Shown piece by piece: positions 35,245 to 47,016 of a stretch of 64,000 bases of DNA. The notes beneath the pieces were generated by a model. That model had not been told where the DNA came from, made no database searches, and worked only from the letters and a program-made list of their open reading frames with translations. Each line of letters begins with the position of its first letter. The first letter of the stretch is position 1. The DNA is from Eleusine coracana subsp. coracana. Taxonomy: Eukaryota > Streptophyta > Magnoliopsida > Poales > Poaceae. The translations under genes and the position numbers were made by a program. The DNA lies in NCBI GenBank assembly GCA_032690845.1, contig CM064420.1, positions 66,390,707 to 66,454,706 of the forward strand, in the 5' to 3' direction.

Positions 35245-37205
35245 CACTTCAGTGGTATCAAGGTGGCGCCGTCGGCTCCGATGGTCAGTCACCTCCTCTT
35301 CGCTGATGACAGCTTGCTGTTCTTCAAAGCAACTAGGGAGAGTGCGGAAGAAGTGAAGAATGTCATACACCTTTATTGCAAATCATTTGACCAACAAGTG
35401 AACATGGATAAATCCTCTATCCACTTTGCAAAAGGGGTCAGAGAAGCAACACGGGATGAGATCAAGGGAGTGCTGAATGTGCATAATGAGGCCTTGAGTG
35501 AGAAGTACATGGGAATGCCAACTGATGTTAGGAACTCGGTCAATGGTGCCTTCAAATACCTGAAAGACCGAGTTTTTGGTGGGGCAGTAAGAAGGGGAAG
35601 CGTAGAACCAATTGGGTGGCTTGGGAGGATATGACAAAGCCAAAATGCATGGGTGGACTCGGCTTCAGAGAGACGGAGCTGTTTAACCTGGCGCTTCTAG
35701 CTAGACATGGGTGGAGGATTATGCGGGACCCGTTAGCTCTAAGTGCAAGAATCCTCAAAGCTATGTAAATGTGAGTTCCTGGAGGCAAGGGTTGGCCCAT
35801 CACCTTCACGAATCTGGCGAGCGATTGTGGAAGGGAAAGATGTCCTTAGACAGGGCATTATAAAGCGAATTGGATCAGGATCAGGGACATCAATCTGGGA
35901 TACGAACTGGCTTCCTCGACCAGGCTTGATGCGACCTTTGTGTTGCTTGAAGGAGAACCCACCTTAGTATGTTAGCGAGTTGATTGACATGTCAACGGGG
36001 TCCTGGGATATGCAGGTTTTGCAGGAGTGCTTTATTCCGATGGACGTGGAGGTAATCAGAAGCATTCCTTTGAGTACCGCACCGATAGACGACTTTTGGG
36101 CATGGAGTTATGAACGATCGGGCATCTTCACCGTCCGTTCGGCCTATAGGATGCTGGTCCACACTCGAGAGCGAAGGACGACATGGATAGAACATAGAGC
36201 TGGGATTTCGGATATTGGCGCAGGTGAAAAGGAATGGTCGGAGCTCTGGAAGATCATGGTCCCTTCCAAAGTCCGAGTATTTTTGTGGAGACTGGCTAGA
36301 CAGTCAATACCGATGGGGGATGTTCAACACCATAGGAACATGGCGCCTAATGATGGGTGCTCGATCTGTGGACAATCGGATAGTTGGAAACATTCTCTGC
36401 TGGATTGCACTATGGCCAAAGCAGTTTGGGCACTAGAACGTGAAGACCTAGTGGAGTTCTTGAGTCAAATCCAGGAAAGAGATGCTAGACCGTGGCTCAA
36501 CACGGTAATGAAGGTACTTGACCATGAAGACATAACAAGGGTGGTGGTGAGGTTATGGGCCATATGGCATGCCAAGCGGAAAGTGATACACAAAAACATC
36601 TATCAAAATCCTCTCTCTACTCATTGCTTTGTGGCAAGATTCATTAAGGAACTAGGAGTCACCAAGGAACCGCTAGTAGCCCAGAGGACTGTGGGGGGCG
36701 CAAGAAAGGGGTGGATCCCGCCCCCAGAGGGTTTCATCAAGATAAATGTCGATGTGGCACTGTCCAACGAAGGTGGCAACAACGGCTGCGGTTGCACGGG
36801 ATGCAATGGGCAAATTCATAGGCGCATCGGCTCTAGTATTGGAGAGCTTGGAGGATGCAGAAACTGTGGAGGCGATAGCCTGCCAGGAGGGCATGGCGCT
36901 TGCGAGTGATCTGAACCTAAGAAGGATCCGATTAGCTTCCGACTGTGCTAACGTGGTGCTAACGTGGTGAAGAGTGTTCAGGGAGAAGGAAGAGGAACAT
37001 ATGGTCCTATAGTGAAGGAGATCAAACTGAGGAGAAGAGAGTTTGAGAGAATGGAGATAGTGCATGAAGGGAGGGCAACGAACACTGACGCACATGAGCT
37101 GGCCAGAAGTTTGATTCTGTCTCCGATTGGAAGACATATGTGGCTTTTAGATCCGCCCTTTTGAGTGTGTACTTTTGTGACTAATTAATAAAGGGTTTGA
37201 TTTTT
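35245..37205 (+). mobile_element. 5'-truncated LINE with RT, zf-RVT and RNase H remnants
   Basis: The fragment starts inside the reverse transcriptase, just before the catalytic FADD box (HLLFADDSLLFF near 35286-35321), then NMDKSS and EKYMGMPT. A deletion and frameshifts follow near 35570-35640 and 35768. The RT-distal segment has MTKPKCMGGLGFRETELFN. From about 35980 to 36770 an open stretch carries zf-RVT (FTVRSAYRML, VPSKVRVFLWRLARQSIP, CSICGQSDSWKHSLLDC). An RNase H-like tail follows in other frames (FIKINVDVAL; ARDAMGKFIGA; LASDCANVV; RATNTDAHELARSL) and ends in TGA near 37164. The terminal region is AT-rich with a T-run and A-run at 37200-37219. It cannot move by itself. Confidence 0.85.
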
Positions 37206-37219
37206 TTTAAAAAAAAATT

Positions 37220-38815
37220 GACTGCGCGTTCGGTTCCCTTAGAAGGCCTCTAATTTGGGGTCTAAAATTTAGAGATACTTGTCATTCCTCTAAAATTTAG
37301 AGGGATGCTTGTTACCTCTAAAGTGTGCATAAAATTAAAGTTCTAAATTATGTCCATGTGAAAATCATGCAAATATTAAACAAAATCCATGGAAACCGAA
37401 AATAATAAACATAGTTCACAACACAATCACAAAAAAAACCCCCGAGAAATTAGAGGCTTTTAGAGCCTCTCCTCCCTCTATAGTTTATTAAAGGTCTCTA
37501 AAGCCCATTTGGTATGAACTTTAGAGGCCCGTTTGGATGCCGCTCATCTAATTTTTAGCACAGAAGGCCTTTAGAGGCCGGATCCAAATTGGTTGGAGAG
37601 TAGATGAACGAGGAGAGAAAAGGAAAGAAGGTAGATCATCATAAGTATAAGACTGTTGACATGAGAGAAGTTAGTCACTCTCTGGAGGTTAGGAAGTTGC
37701 AATCATAACTGTAATTAAGTAGATGAGAATATGACAAATATTTATATTCATTATATTTTAGGGTTAACTGTTACAACATGATGTGGAGTTAGCTAAATTT
37801 TCAGATAAGGGGGAAAGGGGGGCACATGTCCCCTCACAATATTTGTAGTCTATTTTCATGGTCACTAAAGATTAATTATTTTTCATTGTGAATATAGACT
37901 TATGGTCTATCACACCTTCAAACAATGGCAATGACAATTATTCGATAAATATAGAAAACGTTAAATTGTTTCTTTTTATGCAATAGCTATGTGTTCCTTA
38001 AGTTCACTTGCTTTCCATCAAAACAATATTTTGCTATACATATTTTTGTCTCTCACACGCGAATAAGGTGATGTGGTGGTTGCTCGACCTAATTGAGGTA
38101 GCGAGTGCGGTAGCACAGAAAGGATGATGCCATGGCGGCCACCGATGGTGGAGGAGGTATATTGTATTTTGAGGTTTTTCTCTCTTCTTTCACATGTAGA
38201 TCTTGGGAAACAGGTAGCAATGACATTCGGCGATAGTTGGCGGTGGCACGATGGTGAGGGTGGTGGAGGAGGACAGTGGGAGGGGTATGGGCGGGGGAGT
38301 CTCATTGGCTACGGTGGTGGCCTGTGGCTGGCGATGGCATCAATTAGGCAATTGGCTTGACGTTTGTTGAACCGAGACCAATCACTAGATGCTCTTGAGC
38401 CATCCAATAGTCGCCTTCGTCAATATAAACCCTTCTTGCATGATGGATCATGACATTGAAACTATGGGCAGTAATAGTTCTGAATCAACCTGACAAACTA
38501 ATTCTTAGCAACTGATAACTAAATATAAATCTAAGATATATGAGAAACCGAAATGAGTATTTTACGTGCATCAATGAGTTGTCCAGTTGTGTGTGAGATA
38601 GAGAGAGAAGATAATGCGGCGGATCATACATCGTCAATGGCTCACATTTTTAAGCTACTGTCCTCACATAAAAATTGATGCTCAACCAAATAAAATCTTC
38701 AAACTAATTCCGAACTGACGAAAACAGACCTCAACACACGGAAACCCTAAGTTTAAATCATCAGGTTATCAGTGGTTACACAGTACTATACAGAAATTAA
38801 CAAGCGTCATCCGAT
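37220..38815. other. Spacer with possible small MITE
   Basis: Bases about 37225-37585 contain several copies of 'ggcctctaa' / 'ttagaggc' in opposite orientations and may be a MITE, but the ends are not clear. Bases 37600-38815 are AT-rich with short chance reading frames only. Confidence 0.3.
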
Positions 38816-38873
38816 TGAAGAAAAAACGAGCCATCCCATTGCGAGAGAAAATAAGTGGGCCGGGCCGAAACTC

Positions 38874-39017
38874 TTACGCCGCTGACTCGGCGGCCATCAT
38901 TGTCTTGAACTCGTCGAAGTTGAGGACCCCGTCGACCTTGCCGTCATACGCCGCCATCATCTCCTCGCACTGTTGTACTGTGAGCTCATCCCCGCCGAGC
39001 CCGAGCCTCCGCAGCAT
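38874..39017 (-). pseudogene. Truncated duplicate of the calmodulin-like gene (C-terminal quarter)
   Basis: It encodes the last EF-hand region (LGLGGDELTVQQCEEMMAAY, then GVLNFDEFKTMMAAESAA), with few differences from the intact gene at 34136. The similarity continues about 50 bases past the stop codon (38825-38873 matches 34087-34135) and ends abruptly at 39017, next to unrelated DNA. Loop 4 has lost its Asn-Gly-Asn start (DGKVDG). There is no start and there are no other EF-hands. Confidence 0.9.
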
Positions 39018-39515
39018 GTTCGGAGTGTAAAATTTGGTGCGCGTAATAACAAAAACAAAGTTAGCCGTCGCGGCGCGGTGAATTGAGACTACTTCGTTGT
39101 GGCTCGAGGAGGCAACTGTGCTGTGTGTGCATGTATAGCCGTTTTGAAAGCCGGCATGACGGACCAGCGCGGCGGAAATGTTTCGAGGTCTCAGAAAAAA
39201 ACCTGAGGTCCAGAGTGACGATACCAAACAGCCAGTCAGCCTCAAGGTTCGAAGAAGAAAGCGCCTTGGCCAAATTTTTCCTGCACGGTCTTGCTCTCGG
39301 GAGTCAGGACAAGATTCTTCAGCTTATCTCCTTCTTAGAGAACTGCAGCTGTTGATCATCACTTGTGACACTTTTTTTTTTCTGCACGTTCCTGCTCCTA
39401 GTCCTAGGACCAGTCATTACGAGAACATATTCGTGACATGTTAAGTGAATCTGTGAACTGCAGCTCTAGCTCATCATCGACAACCTCCGGTAGACCGGCA
39501 CCATTCACAAAGGAG

Positions 39516-40830
39516 ATGAACTCCACCAGTTCGCGGCCCCATGCCGTGCTCGTCACCTACCCGGCGCAGGGCCATGTCACGCCCCTGCTGCAGCTCGCCA
39601 AGGTGCTGCACTCCAGAGGCTTCTTCATCACCTACGTCAACTCGGACTACAACCACTGCCGCCTGCTCCGGTCTCGCGGCGCCGGCCTCGACGACTTCCG
39701 GTTCAAGACCATCCCCGGCGGCCTGCCGCCGTCCGACAACGACGACATGACGCAGGACATGATGTCCTCGTCCCTCAGCCGGAACGGCCGCGCGGCGTTT
39801 AGGGACCTCCTCGTGAGGCTCAACGGCGCCCCGGGGCCGGCGCCGGTCAGGTCTCAGGTGCGTGCTAACAGACGGCGCGATGGGATTCGCCCTAGGTGTG
39901 GCCAACGAGATGGGTGTCCTGGTGCTCCAGTTCTGGACCATGAGCGCGTGCGGCTTCATGGGGTACCTCCAATTCGCCGAGCTCGTCAAAAGGTGCTACG
40001 TGCCACTCAAAGGTACAAAATGTGTTCATGATTTCTCTCACAAGCTGGAACTGGCAGACATTACTACGTGCTTTGACTTATGTTGCGGCTGACGTAGACG
40101 AGAGCTGCATGACCAACGGATACCTCGACACGGTGCTGGACTGGGTTCCCGGCGCGTGTACACCGTCGGCTCGCTCTCGACGTTCGCCGAGACCGGCCTT
40201 GACCCGGCCCGAGCTTCCCGCGATCAGCGTCAACCTGTGAAAGGAGAACGCGAGCTGCCTGCCGTGGCTGGACGCTCGGGACGTCCCCGGCTCGGTCGTG
40301 TACGTCAACTTCGGCAGCATCACGGTCATGTCGTCGGCGCAGCTCGCTGAGTTCGCATGGGGGTTGGTGCGATGCGGCCGCCCGTTCCTGTGGGCGACGA
40401 GGCCGGCGAGAAGGCCGTGCTGCCGGAGGAGTTCTTCGCGGAGGTTAAAGACAGAGGACACTTCGTCAGCTGGTGCCCGCAGCGACAGGTCCTGTCCTGT
40501 CCCATCCGTCGGGGGTTGTTCCTCATGCACTGCGGGTGGAACTCGACGCTCAAAGCATTTGCGCCCGGCGTGCCGATGGTCTGCTGGCCGTTCTTCGCCC
40601 AGCAGATGACCAACTGCCGGTACGCCTGCACCAATTGGGGCGTTGGGCTGGAGATTGACAGCGATGTGAGGAGGGAGGATGTGACGTGTCTCGTGAGAGA
40701 GGCCATGGATGGCGAGACAGGTAAATATATGAGGGAGAAAGCGATGGTGTGGAAGGAGAAGGCCATGGCGGCAACAGAGGAAGGAGGGACATCCAGTGTC
40801 AACATTCACCGATTGCTCGAAAGGAATTGA
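39516..40830 (+). pseudogene. UDP-glycosyltransferase (UGT85-like) pseudogene
   Basis: Family-1 UGTs transfer sugar from UDP-sugars to small molecules. The N-terminus is good: PHAVLVTYPAQGHVTPLLQL with the catalytic His in GHVTP, then FITYVNSDYNHCRLL. Frame shifts near 39855. The conserved UGT85 intron (about 40013-40097) is still there, between VPLK and DESCMTNGYLDTVLDWVPG. Immediately after, roughly 80 residues are deleted, rejoining at RVYTVGSLSTFAET in another frame. A TGA at about 40240-40242 replaces the Trp of SVNLWKE. A further shift follows PFLWATRP. The PSPG box is nearly complete (WCPQRQVL, HCGWNSTLKA, GVPMVCWPFFAQQ), and the last frame ends in TGA at 40830. Multiple lesions make it non-functional. 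Confidence 0.88.
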
Positions 40831-40884
40831 TCCCTGAAGCGGAGCAGTGTAATGCTGATGCTATCAGACTGTAATAACGTGAAG

Positions 40885-41455
40885 CTACACCTGGCCAAGT
40901 AGACCGGGCTAAATGGGCCAGCATCAGCCCCGCCTATTTTGACCTGGTCCGAGCATAGCCCAGCACGATGTTTGATGGGCCGTGCCAGCCCGTGGCCCGT
41001 CATGGGCGGTGCCTGGGCCTAGCCACAGGCCCGTCGGGCCAGCTCAAGCATGGCCCGTCTAGCCCGTTTAGATCGTAAGGCACGGCCTGATCCGCCATGG
41101 TTCGTCAAATGAAATGATTAATATTTCGATATTTACATTAAAAATCATATTTTTTAGTATTTATTGATAGAAAATATTTTTATATATAAATATTTAAATT
41201 TTGGAGAAATAATCGCGCATATAAAATTTAATCAGGCTTCGGGCAGCCCAACCCGAATAGCCCGTCGGGCCGAAGAGCCGGCCCGGCCCGTGTAGGATGA
41301 GCCGTGCCGTGCTTGGGCTTGGGCACAGGCCCGTCGGGCTAGCACGACACGACCCATTAAGCAGATGGGCCGTGCCGGTCCATTAAGCCTACGGCTCGGT
41401 CCGTGATGGGTCCGTTAAGCCTATGGCACGGCCCGTTAGCCAGTATAAGTGAAGC
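40885..41455. repeat. GC-rich inverted repeat with AT-rich core
   Basis: Left arm (40890-41100) and right arm (41235-41450) are packed with 'gggccgtgcc', 'cccgtcgggc' and their complements. They enclose an AT-rich core at about 41105-41230. This pattern recurs as a non-autonomous foldback repeat in grass genomes. There is no coding content. Confidence 0.5.
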
Positions 41456-41609
41456 ACTACATCAATTTCGTTCTGGTTGGAGTCGATAAACATTGTTTCA
41501 TATAACATAAATTGCTTATTTGACCCTATTATGAAGGCTAACTACTAATTTGACCCTAACTAGGAAGGTGGCCCACACAAATTGTGTGGCTAGAATATGT
41601 ATTAAATAT

Positions 41610-42990
41610 GAGCATATAAAATATTTTAGCTTTTGACAAAGTGTTTTTGATATTTTCAATTTCCTTACAACTTAGTACTAGAGCTATTTTTTAGGACTAT
41701 TGGATCCCTTATTTATGAATCAAAGTTTTAGAATTTGGTTATGAGATATGTATGCATTATATATGATCTTTTTATGATTCTAGATTTATTACAACTTCAC
41801 ATATCATATTTCTTTTTGTTTTGATCAGACCTGACGCATTTTATTTGATTTTACCATGTCATATTTTAGATCATTTATGTTTTCACTATATCTATCCCCC
41901 TAACATAGTTTTCCGGTATTATCATCATTTTAATTGACCTTTTAATCATACAACGTTCCCTCTTTATTTTGGGTGCCATAAACTCTATGATATCATGATG
42001 CAATAGAGAGTTGTGCTTTTAGCCATCGAAGTTACTGTATGGACGCTTATATATGGGTATCCTTGATCTTAATAACTACAATGAGAGCCCACACTTTGAA
42101 CAACATGCTTCAATTTGCAGGGCTAGCTTCTTATATTTGTATTAGGTTTAATTACACCAATGTTATTTATTATGTTGTAATTTAATATTAAAATACATTT
42201 AAACCTTGATAATAATGTATTTTAAAGATGCATAGTCATAATTTAATTTAGTATAATTTTAATTTCAAGCATGTCTAACTTCAAATATTATGGAATCTAT
42301 TATGGAACCACTTGATTTTTTTATGAATATTTTCCTGTTAATAGGTAGTATGACCCATCCAGACTTGACGATGTGTACAATCCTTATATATCATCAATCC
42401 TCATATGTTGTGTTGTCACTGGTGATAATAATCTCGGTGCACTTGCACCACCGTTGGAAAAAGTAACTAGTACTAAGCACCTTAGTTTGATCAGCTAATA
42501 TCAATATTAGTTTTTTAAAATTAGACATGTGTCTATGTTGTGGCTGCTTTCTCCGTCGTTCTGCCGACCTTACTAACTTAGTGACAGGCATATAGTCCGT
42601 CTTTAATTTAAAATGTAATCAACAACGATTATTTGTGGTGGGCGGGTTGTCCACCACGAAGGTCACTTACAGTCCGTTGCTGAAAATAACTTTTTTAGTA
42701 CTGGTTGTGCATCATATTTCAGTTTTGCCAAGTTTCGCCCCTCGTTGCCACTACATCCAATTGCTACTTTGCTAAAAAGTTAAAAATTTTCAACTTTTTA
42801 ATTGATTTTTAAAAATTAGACATGTCTATTTTATGCTAAGGATGGAAAGTAACACTCGTATATATATACAATTCATGTGAGAAATATTCTTTGAGTTAAA
42901 TATAATTACCAATCATTTGGATTTTTTCCACCCCATGCTATTATGGCAATCTTTTCTTATGTGAAAATTGGACTCACTTTCTTTTTTAAA
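41610..42990 (+). repeat. Direct repeat, copy A
   Basis: This AT-rich unit is shared with 43141-44310. Matching landmarks are 'atttccttacaacttagta', 'gggtgccataaactc', 'cttatatatcatcaatcctc' and 'caactttt'. Copy A carries about 150 extra bases (about 42540-42700) absent from copy B. No open reading frame or terminal motif was recognised, so the identity of the unit is unknown. Confidence 0.7.
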
Positions 42991-43140
42991 ATAAAATATA
43001 TGGTTATGTTTGTTATGACTTTTTTCTTAATTCGAATTGGCCACAAATAAAATTATGTCTCAAATAAAAAAAAACTAATTAGTAATAGGAAAGCCAACAT
43101 GGGAGGAGGGAGATCAGAGTGGGTGGGCGTAGGGGAATTG

Positions 43141-44310
43141 GAGCATACAAAGTATTCTGGCTTTTAACTAAGTGTCTTTTCTTGTTTTTAATTTCCTTAC
43201 AACTTAGTAATAGAACTATTTTTTAGACTATTGGATCACATATTTACCAAAATTTTTACATTATATATAATGTCTTTATGATTCTAGATTTATTCTTGTC
43301 TTATATATAATTTTTAGACACATTTTGTTTGATTTTACTCTGATCATGTCATATTTTTTTAGATTATTTTTGTTTGCACTATACCTATTTCTCTAACACA
43401 AGTTTTACGGATTATCATCACCTTAATTGATTTTTGAATTCTACAACACTATTCCTCCTTTGTCTCGGGTGCCATAAACTCCAAGATGTCATGCCGCAAA
43501 AGAAAGTTGCATTCTTGGCCACCAAAGTTAGTTTTTTATATTGGCACTTGCATGTGGGCATCATTGATCTCAATCTTAACTACAATCAGAGCTCGCACAT
43601 GGAACAATATAATTCATTTTATAGAGCTACCTTCTTATATTGATATTAAGTATAACTATATCAATATTTTATTTTCTATGTAGTAATTCAATATTGAAAC
43701 ATTTATAAACCTTCACAACAATGTATTTTAAAGATATATAGTCATATTTTGATTTAGTATAGTTTTAATTTTAAACATGTCTAACTTTATGGATCGTAAA
43801 CAAATTAACATTCCACATGATTGTTTTTCGAATGAATATTTTTCCGGTAATATGTAGTAGGATGTACCAAAGCCCGAAAGTGTGCATGATGCTTATATAT
43901 CATCAATCCTCATATATTGTGTTGCACACCACTATAGAAAAAAGTAATTAATACTAAGTACCGTTGTTTGATCATATAACATTGATATTAATTTTTAAAA
44001 TTAGTCATGTCTATGTTACACATCATATTTGACTTTTGTCAGCTTTGCCCTTGATTGCCACTATATGCAATGACTCCTTTGCTGAAAAAGTTAAAAATGC
44101 CCAACTTTCATCCTTATACTAATTTAAAACAATTAGATATGTCTATTTTGTGCTTAGTATAGAAATTAACACTCATGTATCTATACAATCCATATGAGAA
44201 ATATTCTTATAGCTAAATATAATTATCAATCTCTTGGAGTTTTCCACCATGTGCTATTACGATGATGTTTCCTTAATGAAAATCACACTCACTTTCTTAA
44301 AATAAAAGAT
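43141..44310 (+). repeat. Direct repeat, copy B
   Basis: Diverged second copy of the 41610-42990 unit, in the same orientation and offset by about 1.5 kb. It lacks the roughly 150-bp block present in copy A near 42540-42700. Confidence 0.7.
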
Positions 44311-44388
44311 AGGAGTTTTTACAATGGTCCCAAACCATTTATATGAGAGATCTCGATGATCTCTTATACCCTATGGTGTAATACATAT

Positions 44389-44413
44389 ATTATTATTATT
44401 ATTATTATTATTA
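44389..44413. repeat. (TTA)n microsatellite
   Basis: About eight uninterrupted TAT/TTA repeats. Confidence 0.9.
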
Positions 44414-47016
44414 CTTGAAATTAAATAAAAAATGTTGGAAAAAATTGATTGTTTCAATTGCCGAATGTATTTGATATATACATAATACGATATATATTAG
44501 GTAAAATGTGCATATGCGATGTGTGTGGTTGGAAACACCAGGTTCAAGAAAAAACTTACCTATACATGGTTAAAATATGTGTGGATATATTTTTGGAAAC
44601 CTGGCCATATTACAAAATAAAAATTATGACACATACAATAAAAAATTAATACATACATCTGTTTTAACACTCAATATATCAACAACAATATATAATATTT
44701 TGTTTTGAATCTAACACGACACAATCATTTATTGGACCTAAATTTTTTTCTTAGTTTCCTGTAAAGAATTGGATCTACCATAACTAATTTGTTATACACA
44801 TAACACAACTGGCTTTTGAGGAGCTAAATAGAAACGTGTAAACCAGAATATCCGAAATGAGACGTAAAATGAATAGAAAAAGATTACACCCGTGGAGGAC
44901 CAGATTTTGAGGAGGATAAGTAGGATATATAATTTCATTTATTATTCAAATTTTTCTATTAAAAACAATGGCTAAGATTTATTTGTTATCATACACCTTC
45001 TCCAAAATAGTCCTAAAAGATATAACCATATGGGTTATGTTTTTTTTAAAAAATAATTTGGATTGTCCACAAATAAAATTGTGTATAAAATAAAAAGAAA
45101 ACTGAATTGATAATAAGGATACCAACGTGGAGGAGGGTTGGTAAGAAAAAAACATGGGAGGAGGGAGATTTGGGTGGGTGAGACGTAAGAGCATTGGATT
45201 CTTTTTTTCTTTTCTATTAATCCGAATTTATCAGTTTATTAATAATTTTATCTCTTTGTCAGTTGGAGTTGGATATAAACTCTTTTTTGGCTTTATCTGA
45301 ACCGTTAAATCTTTATAAAATCTAACGGTCTATCTTTTCTCTTTTTTAGATTAACATGGTAATTTCATGGTCTTAAGAGTGAATATGGTGGCTTCTAGAT
45401 TTTATAACTCTGCTCATTTTTATCAAGGTTCAAAAAGTTTGAAATAGTGATCATTATTATTTTTAAATAATGGTAAGATTGTATTAATCCCGTTTTTGAC
45501 TTAAAAAAGGCAACAATCTTTCAAGAGGGTTACAACCAAATACAAGCATTTATCATTAGACGTTTACAATCGTTCTAATGATAAAAAAACAACTCCGCTG
45601 TCGACCATCTCCAACGAACGCGGCGACAAAATGAGAGACCGAGAGCCGCCCACCCCGCCCGCGCCGGCGGCCAACCCGGCCCCGGCGGCCACCCTGCCTG
45701 AGATCTCCCTCACACCCATCAGGACGACGCGCGTTCCTAGCCCGCCCCACACACCGTCTGGTAAGTTCACCACCCCTTGTAGCAGCCCTGAGCGTCTGGA
45801 CTGGGGGTCTATCGAAGAAGAGGATGGAGCCTTTGGCCTCTACGCTGCCTGCGCGGCTTTCTTCGGGGCTGCCGCGGACGACCTGGCGGGCAACCCACTG
45901 CCTGCTGATACGCTGCGTCCTTTGGACCGGGGCAAAGGCGTCGACTACGCGCCAGATCCGGTCGCTGCCGTCTTCGAGCTGGGCGAGTGCAGTAAAGGCG
46001 GTGCTTGCCTGGAAGTAATGGCGGAGCTTTCACCAAAGCGGCTGCCGATCCCTACTCCTCAGAGCATGGCTAATAACATCGTCCACTGCCGGCGAATAAG
46101 AGGTGCCACCTCATATAACAGCTACACTCAAATAGACTTGTATAATAGAGAGACAATTGAGCTGACGATTAGTTGGTCTCAATTGAAGGCTCAAGCATTC
46201 AATGCTATATGTCTATGGATAAAGGAATGACGAGCTCGTACATGCACTGGATGTATGCAATTTTTCCTTGGGTTTTGCGTATTAAGCTGGCGACGAACAA
46301 AACGCCGGCTCTATTCTCTCTCATCTCTTCTCACTCTTCCACCTCAGATTTTGATGACATGGAGTGCCATTTAGCCAGTTGACTAGGACCTATAATACTT
46401 GCTCTCAGCGGTCGACGCCACCGCGCATGCTGAAGTCGGTGGTGGTGATTCCGACGCTCATTAACTCCGACAAGACCACACGCTCGATCCCGGTGCCTGC
46501 ACAAGAGTGGCAACAAGTGAAATCGAGGAAACAGCGGCGTGCTGCTGGCCTCCCTCTCCCGGCTGCTTCATTTACTCGCAAGCATGAGCGCGCCGCGGCG
46601 CCGGCTCAACGGTGGGCTTCCTCGCCGGCCTATAAGAAGCGTTTCTGGGGCAGGTGCTTTCGGTGCCTTGCTCCGGATCACCGCCTTGCTCAGTGCTGAG
46701 AACCTCCTCGGTGCATCAACTGCCTAGGAAGTGGGCACTTCGCTCGCACCTGCAAGGCACCACGCCCAAGCCAATCCACTCCCGTCTCACTTTCCTTCCT
46801 TCAAGCATCCAAAGTAGGCTAACCTTCCCACCGCTGTCCTACGCGGCGGTGGTTGGAGGCTCGAACCAGGCTGCGCCGCCAGAGAAGTCGCCGATAGCCA
46901 ACCAGGAGCGCTACCGAGAATAATCTTGTCGCCTCGGTGCTACTCCCACCCCTGATCGTACGGTCAGCGCTCTCGCGGAGAATTGGGGAATAGTCATTGA
47001 CGTGGCGTACTTGTAT

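Larger units (their letters stand above)
41456..45600. other. Long AT-rich spacer dominated by a diverged direct duplication
   Basis: I see no gene here. Two diverged direct copies of one unit occupy most of it (see the repeat entries). Also present are a (TTA)n microsatellite at about 44389-44413 and, near 45125-45180, a repeat of the 'tgggaggagggagat' segment found at 43098-43116, suggesting a third partial copy. Confidence 0.5.

Noticed and set aside
44389..44413. Regular short repeats considered as a CRISPR-like array
   Set aside because: A simple (TTA)n microsatellite in a plant genome, with no spacers.
45631..46230. 199-codon Pro/Ala-rich frame considered as a host gene
   Set aside because: No intron structure. 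It runs into unrelated DNA at 46085 and is followed by zinc knuckles typical of the ORF1 family.
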